From the NCBI GenBank assembly GCA_027627225.1, contig CM051025.1:58873681-58937680 (forward strand): DNA of 64,000 nt. Reading direction: 5' to 3'. This stretch comes from Congeria kusceri. Lineage: Eukaryota; Mollusca; Bivalvia; Myida; Dreissenidae. Below the pieces are notes generated by a model, which was not told the origin of the DNA, did no database searches, and worked only from the letters and a program-made list of their open reading frames with translations. Position numbers and translations under genes: made by a program. Shown one piece after another: positions 51,601-60,600 of the stretch. The stretch's first letter is position 1. Each line of letters opens with the position of its first letter.

Positions 51601-54600
51601 CCCCCAGTAGCTCGTCCAACATCTCGAAAGTGGCCAGCGTCACATCCACCACAAATGGCACCCGCATGCTGACTGTTGCATGGCCCCCGTATGACCAAAC
51701 AAAACTCTGCAAATAAATTCCGTTTGTGAATTTCACTTATTGAAATTATTTTATGAAATTCAATACATTTTTATTATATTGAAGACAAACAAAGGTAACT
51801 TAAGTTACTTGAATTCCTAGATGGTGTAATATTCAAAGAAACATACAAATACTCAAGAGGTTTTTTCCGCAAGTTTCAACCGGTTCATTCTAGTAATTTT
51901 CATACAAGGTCTGGAAAAAAGTTTCAAAATGACAGCTACATGATTATCGTGAACAGTACAACAGGAAAATTCCATGCTAATTACGTTACCATCACTATTC
52001 ACAGGTTACCTGAGAGTTTCCACACGCAGCACCAATGATTTTCTTTCCCTCCAGACCAGGCAGTAGCGTTGGCTCTTTGAGAAACTGGATAGATGGGTCC
52101 CCAAGCTGACCATGTTCATTCCGACCCCATCCATACACCTACATGAAACAATATTGTACAAAAGCTTTGATAAATAAAAGTAATAAAAAATATTTCTTTA
52201 GATCAATATCACACAAAACACAAACTGGTTTTTAATTTTAATAAACGACGTCCGATTCCAAACACTGACTTTATATCACTGTTGGATATAATTGTTCCCA
52301 AATGAAATTCAAAGCTGATATAAAACAACTATTTACATTTGCTAAAACTTAAGGTTACAAAGTATCAGTGAGAACTTGTCACGGGAAAGACTTTATTTTA
52401 TATACATGGCCATATGACTATTAAGTTGTCAAACGTTGTCTCAACTTAAAATTGATGACCAATGAAAACAACTGTTTTACAAAAGATTTGATTTTCATAA
52501 AAAAAACACACAAGAATATCGGTAGAACCAATGGATGCTCAACGATACTGCTTTGCCCTCTAAATGTGGCCTTGATGAAACCCAAGAACCTGATTCATAC
52601 GGAGACATGTTGTCATGTTGAGGCTAACATTCATGTAAAGTCTTGAAATCCATTCAAGAAGTGAAAAGTCCGGCAAGCAAAAGGCCAATTTTGACTTTTG
52701 ACCTTTAAGTATGACATTGACCTTTGACCTACAGATCTAATTCATGCTCGTAACATGCCGTTTCATTTAGGCAATCATTTGTGCTATTTAGTTGGAAAAT
52801 AGCTCAATCTATGACCACGTCATAGTCAGGACAAGCAAAAAACTTATTTTGACCTCTGACCTCTTGACATATGGATCTGGTTTACATGCACTTTATGTTG
52901 ACTCATTGCTTTGACATTTGTGCTAAGTAGTTTTTAAAATCCATGGCAAGCTAACGCACAGACAAGCAAAGTGTCAATTTTGCCCTTTGACCTCTAGCTG
53001 TGATCTTGACCTTTGATCTAGGGACCTGATTCATGTGCAGTACACACTAGCTCATTGCAGCAAACATTTGTGCCAAGTAATTCTAAGATCCCTCCATCCA
53101 TGGCCAAGTTATAGTGTGGACAAGCAAACTAAGCCAATCAATAATCAAAGTGCAATTACTCCCTGAAAAATGATCAGACCGGAACGACCTGACAATATGC
53201 GCAGGTAGGAATGCTTCATACAGTTTAGCGGAAATGAAAATATTCCATTAAAATGTATTATTTTTCATATAAAAAGGCCAATAACTCCCTCAAAAAAATC
53301 ATCAGATTGGAACAACCTGATAATATGCGCATGTCCCCTTGGTAGGGAAGCTGCATATAAAGTTTCATTGAATTCAGTTGTTAGTTCCTGAGATCTCGCG
53401 CAAAACCAAAATTTCCTTAGAAAATATCTTATTTCTAATCAAAAGGCAATAACTCCCTGAAAAATCATCAGACTGGAACAACCTGACAATATGCGTATGT
53501 CCGCCCTATAGGGATGCTGCATATAAACTTTTGTCAAATTCGGTTTACTAGTTCCTGAGATCTTGTGTGGAAACAAAGTATTGGACAAACGTAAGGATGG
53601 ACGGAAAGATGGACAAACATGGAGTATGATGAATAAAATCATTGGGGAAATTCGTTTCACACCCGCACAAACTGAATTGCAGTAAAATTAGATGCATTAT
53701 ACCTCAATGTGTGCTGGAGATTGATCCGAGTAGGCACAGCTATAAATCCAATAGCATTCTGTCAATTGTATCTTAAACATAAGATTTTGACAATATTACA
53801 CTACAATATTAATACTCACATCACCATCCTCTGTTACAGCCAGGCAATGCATGGAGCCCACAGACATGTCCACAATTTTCCTGCCTCCGAAATACTGGAT
53901 CTGCTTTGGAACCCTCACATGCTCCTCAGTGCCGTGTCCTAAGCGATAATTGTCTCCCTTGCCCCTGAACAAGACGAAATCGATGAAGGAATTTAATAAA
54001 TTATGAGATTTTGAAAAATGCTTTTGTATTTAATGAGATCATAATCTCAACCACCCCCACCCACCCCCAAAAAACACACAAAATATACAAGTAATAAATG
54101 CTCTTGAAATCTCTACACAGGCATTTACTTGCATGGAAGTAAATGTCATGCACAAATTTTGTTGACTTAGGCAAAAGCTTTTGTATACAGATTTAAAAAA
54201 AGTTTGTTGTTGTTGTTTTTGTGTGGGGTATTTTTTCAAAGAAATATAATATAACATGTGAATATAGGCTTTTTTCAACATATTGATAATAAAATAAATA
54301 TGATTCACTATTTAGATTTCCAAAACCTAACTATACAGTGTTTGACCAAAACAAAATTACCACAAGTAACAAATACATAATTACTTAACAGTTACCATGA
54401 AAAGACGGCCCCACTCTTGGTTACAGCCATGCTGAACTGGGCCCCACAGAACACTTTTACTACGTCCTGACCCATGAGTTTCTCCACCACCTTTGGGGTC
54501 TTACAGCCATCACTGCCGCCACGTCCCAGCTTGCCATAGTCTCCATCGCCCCACGAGTACAGGGCACCTGCCCACAGCACAAAATATATGCAATCACAGT

Positions 54601-57600
54601 GACAGGTAAATGAAAAACTTACAATCAAGTAAGTAACATGTTTTATTTTTCATGGTCTTGTTTTATTTTTTAAAATATTTTTGTCATTATTTGCATATAA
54701 GTATAGGTTGGCACCAAGAAATTAAAATAAGCAGTAAAATTGTCTGAATTTGCAAAATCCATATCACTTTGAAATATTTTTCTCAGAAAAGCATGCCTTA
54801 TTTCCAAGCAATTTCTGAATGTTCTAAAGTAATAGGGCACTTAAACTAATGCAAACACTACGATGAAAATTCATATTTACATTTTTTATTTGATTTGGCA
54901 ACTATACATCACTGCTAATCTTATATGTCTGAAGAAATACGTTGACAACAAAATAACTATCAAAGAAAAATGTAGGTTATATTTTCTTAGCAAGCCTCTG
55001 CCATTTCTCACCTGTGTCTGTTACAGCCAGTGACTGTGCATCTCCACTCCCACATGCCACATCAATGACCCGGTGACCCTTCAAGGCCATCACAAGGTTC
55101 GGCACGGTCTGATCGTCAGTTCCCCCGAGCCCCAGTCGCCCGTAGTTACCGCGGCCCCACATGTACAGCTCTCCGTTCCCCGTGACTGCTGCGCTGTACG
55201 TACTCCCGCAGGCTATATAAACTATGTTCTTGCCAGAGAGGGACTTTATCAGAGTAGGTTCTTCTCTTAGGCTGTAAGAACAAACTTGAATTAATATAAA
55301 TAGTTTGAGCACCTATGGAACCAGAAAACATCATATATTACTGCAGAAACATGAAAACAGAGTTTTAAACAAGACGCAATGTTCGATAAACACACATGCA
55401 CCCATTTGGTGCTGGGCAGCCTATTTGAATTATTTTGAGTTATACTGAGTTCAAATTAGGTAAAGGTCAAGGCGAAAGCAACTTGGGTGACATAGGTGGA
55501 TTAGAAATGGTCATAAACAATTACTGTACAAGTATTCAAGAGTTGTAGTAAGAGTTGTTGGTGCACCAAGAAATAGCCCATTTGAATTCGTCCAAGTCCA
55601 AATTAGGTCAAGGTCACAGCGAGGTTGGGTGATATCGGTGGACTGAGAATGGTCATAAGCAACAACAGTGTACGTATCCAAGTGTTGTAGTAAGTGGTGT
55701 TGGTGCTGGACGAAACAGTCAAATCTAGTTAACCAAGAAATGGCCCATTTGAATTATTATAAGTTCAAATTAGGTCAAGGTCAAAGTGTGGATGGGTGGA
55801 TTGGGAATGGTCATAAGCAACAACTGTGTAAGTATCCAAGTGTAGTGCAGTAAGCGGTGTTGGTGCTAGATGAAAAGGTAAAATCTAGTTAACCTCATAC
55901 AGAATCACTGAAGGACGGACAGGACAATCACTATAGCGTTCATACGAACTGTTGCAACCAAAATTCAATGATTTGTCCATGATTTTTCCATGACATAGCT
56001 CATTTTTTCATGAAACAATCCGAACATACTAAATTCAAAATAGTACACTTATATCCATATTTAATCTGATCTACATTATACAGATATTTTATCTATGCCG
56101 ATTTGCGCCCCGTAGAATAGAATTGAATTGCTTGTAGTGCTGCAATACATGTCTGTCCATCATTATGCTCTTGATCTGGATTTTTTGCTTGATTATATTT
56201 CAATGGATTTGATCACTTTTATGCACATTTCAAGGATACTTTTTTTTACTTTCTATGACAATTTTTTAAATTCTAAGATTTGTCCATGATAAAAACTAAA
56301 ATATCAAAAATCCATTATTTTTCCAGGCAAAGCCTATTTTCCATGACATTTCCAGGGCCGGTATTCACAAAGCTCCTAAGGGACACCTAAGCTCAAATAT
56401 GCTCGCAACAAAAAGGAAATACTTGGGTTCATTTCTCCTTTTGCTTCATATATTCTTTATTGTATATAGGTTACAATATAATAATTTCATCTCTAATTTC
56501 CATTCAAAATAAATGTTTTTAATAGTAAAAGTTCATAAAGCATATATAATTTTTTTTAAAAACACACTTATGCAATGCATTTTCAAACAAATTAGTTCAG
56601 AAATGATCCATTAAATATCTCCATTCTATTGACACGCTGTTTATGTATGTTAGAACAAAACAGGAAACAGGCTACACAGGTACCCTATATGAAATCCAAT
56701 TTTTCCCAAACAAGTTCGGTGAGCCATTCTTTTTATTAATGTTTTGGTGTAAGCATACATTGATGCATGTATGTGCAAAATTTTAAGAAAATTGGTCGTT
56801 TGGAACAAAATATGCATTTGATAAAAATGAAGTTTGAGAAAGCATTATTAGTTCCCATTTAACACATTTAAATGTCCAGTCAAATTCATTATTTCAGAAG
56901 TAAATGTAGGTAAAGCGTTTTTATTATCAACATACACATGTATATTGCCAAACAAAGCTTGTACAAACATATCAGTTGAAAGAGCCATAACCTTGATTTA
57001 AAAAAACTATCCTATATACTTAAAACACTGATAAAAATCCAAACTGAAAAAATGGCTTCCACGGGTACCGTATTCAAAACCCAATATTTCCGGAACAAGG
57101 CCGGTGACCCCTGTGACGCATGTATGTGGGATCTTTTAACAAAATATGACGTTTGGAACAAAAGATATTCGTATATTTGATAAATTATTGATGTTTTCAC
57201 AGGAATATCTAATGCATAATTAACCTCGTTAATTGTCCATTACAAGCCATTTGTTAAATGATAACTGTAGATAAAGCGTGTTTTATCATTAAACTGCATG
57301 TGTATATTGCCAAACAAAACATTAAAAAAAGATGCATTTAAAAATCTCCATCTTTATTTGAATATGAACGCTTTATATTACTCAATATTCTACATGTAAG
57401 TAACACAAACTGAAAAAAAGGCTTCGACAGGTACCATATTCAAAATTCAATATTTCCGGAAAAAGGCCGGTGACCCCTATTTTTTAAGACTGTTTGAGTT
57501 TTAGGATGCATTGATGCGTGTTTGTGTCAAATTTTTTTTAAATCTGTCATTGGAAAAACAATGAAGGAAATTGTTGCGAACGTCTTTAAGTTTAAGTATT

Positions 57601-60600
57601 TCAGTGAAAATTTCTGATCAAATTTTCTATTTGAAATAGAATAATTTCTGTATACAAAAGGGTATAGGGTATCCAATCAATATTTTCAAGTTTAAAACAT
57701 TTAAATGTACAAAGACCTGTTCAAGAAACAGTACAAAGACCTGTTCAAGAAACAGTCAGAGGCTTAAGGAATTTTCTGAATTTAGGAAATTTACTTAAGT
57801 TTTCCCTAAGGAGCTTTGTGATCTGTTAGAACCCTGAAATTATTGTGTTTGCTCTCCCTATCTAGTATAGGACTACGGATACATACATATTGTCGCCATG
57901 CCCCAGCCTGCCTCCGTCTCCGTTGCCCCAGGAGAACACTTCCCCGTCCTTGGTGAGCGCCAGGTAGTGCTTGCCGTCGGGGTGGGCTGCCAGCTTCACC
58001 ACCTCACGCTCTCCAAAACCACTCATCATGTACATGGACTGGAAAATGTATATAAACCACTCATCATGTAAATGGACTGGAAAATGTATATAAAACATTA
58101 ATCATGTACATGGACTAGAAAATGTATATAAACCACTCATCGTGTACATGGACTGGAAAATGTATACAAACCACTCATCATGTACATGGACTAGAAAATG
58201 TATATAAACTACTCATCATGTACATCAACTGGAAAATGTATATAAACCACTCATCATGTACATGGACTGGAAAATGTATATAAACCACTCATCATGTACA
58301 TGGACTGGAAAATGTATATAAACCACTCATCATGTACATGGACTAGAAAATGTATATAAACCACTCATCATGTACATGGACTGGAAAATGTATATAAACC
58401 ACTCATCATGTACATGGACTGGAAAATGTATATAAACCACTCATCATGTACATGGACTGGAAAATGTATATAAACCACTCATCATGTACATGGACTGGAA
58501 AATGTATATAAACCACTCAACATGTACATGGACTGGAAAATGTATATAAACCACTCAACATGTACATTGGCTGGAAAATGTATATGAAACACTGATCATG
58601 TACATGGACTAGAAAATGTATATAAACCAATTATTATTAAAAATTTTCGTCAACATTATTATTATGATAACTTTAATGATTTTTTTTATCTGAAAACAGA
58701 AATCCTTAATTTTAAAACCCCATGTGCAAAACGTATTTCCACTTTTATCAGAATGCACAAAGAAATGGGATTTTGAAATTAAAACCAGAAATTCATTTAG
58801 CTGATTACAATTTTAAACTTTACATATATAAATTAGAAGTCTTGAGTTAACAAATGTCTCACTAGCTTAACAAGAAAATCATTTCTTGAAATACAATTAA
58901 TTCAAAGCAATCAAAATGACTCACAGCTGCTTCTGATGCATATGACACCAGGTACACATTCCCGTTTCCAGCCAGGACGATCATGACTTTCTCCCCACAC
59001 ACGACTTGCTGTATCCCGCCCACTTCATTAAGGAAATCCAGGGTGATGGGTCCCGTGTTGGACGAGGAAGGGTAAGCTCCCTTCCATGCAAACCAACCCC
59101 ACGCAATCACCTCCTGGCTCATGTTGTGACGCTGATTCTGAAGTAAAAATTACAGTGCAACCACTGCTAAACCAGTAAAATCCCCTCTTTCTTAATTTTC
59201 AAATTCCCTGTTTTTCAAGAGGTGGTGACAACATTTTAAAGGCATGGCCTAATGGGCTGCATAAATCACTATCTTGTGCCTTTTTTTCGGATATGTATCT
59301 TTAATAAGGCAAGATATGGACATTTTTCAGTATGAAATTGTAGCATATTATTGAGCCTTCTAATAAAACTTGTTTCATGCATGCACCAACAGTCATTCCA
59401 TAGATTTGACTAACATTACAAATACAATAATAATACGACTCAAATGCAATTTTAATTTGCCAGCATGCATACAACTATCTTCTAATTAATACATTACTGA
59501 ACAAAAAAAGAAACTTTGCTAAGTTTGAATGTAGATAATTTTTAACTTTTAGATTTGACTGAAATCTTCTGTGTGTTGTATAAGTTTGTCTTATGAATCT
59601 ACTGGGATTAACAGGTCGATTTTGCAAAGTAGAACAATTTTACAATAACCACAATCATGTACTTAATGGTATGTGGGTACATCTATTACGTAACCATGAC
59701 AATTTGGCATGCACTTTACGAAAGTTTCTTTTAAAATTCAGTATACTGGTCAAGTACCTAAATCCGGACAGTACTTAAATCAGGACACCTCAGAAAAAAT
59801 GTGTTTGTACGATCAATACCCATAATTCTATGGTATCAATGGATGCATGCACTTGTCTCATCAATGTATGTCAAGTTTCAACAGAATTAATTGAGTATGA
59901 ATCATTAACTTATTGTTGCTGTTTTCTTCCATTCAAATGTTAACATTTGCATGTGGGCGATTGAAATCAAAACAGTATATCCAATAAATAAAGCTTTACA
60001 GAGAAAAAAATAAAAGAAAACACCCGACCAAGGTAAACAAAGAAGAACAACACTACTGATTAACAAGCAATAGTTAAATGTTTATTTTTATTTGTTTTGT
60101 TTTTAATAAAACATATTTTTAAAAAGTATCCAGATTTAGGTACTCTCCCGCTGTATTTCGAGATGTGTTACAGGCCTTTTCTTGACACATCATTCAGTGA
60201 CTTTTAGATAGCAGATTCCACTAAGATTTTGGCCAAAGCTTAAGATTAAACCTAACTTAATGTGTTTAACTTCATATTTTTGTTTGATGCAATTATCCAG
60301 AGAAATCGTCCAAAAACCTGCAAAAGTGTCCAGATTTAGGAAACAAGTCACAAGATAAACTTGAGCTTAGTTTAAAATATCACCAACATTTTAAAACTAA
60401 ACAAATTCTAGTTTGCTACCTTCAGTGAAGGGTTGAGAGGCAGAAGTGGCTGGCAGAGCCTGTCTAGGTGTGACATGATCACCAGGGCGCTCATCCTCAG
60501 GTCGATAGGCAGGGTGGGGTCATCAGGGTAGGTCAGGTACTTCAGGAAACACTCTGTTGGACTCACATAGTAGTTGTTCTGCAAAAGATCACAGTGAATA

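Noticed and set aside
53439..53660. 73-codon minus frame in the 53-kb repeat
   Set aside because: It lies in the tandem-core interspersed element; similar frames arise in each unit and none matches a known protein.
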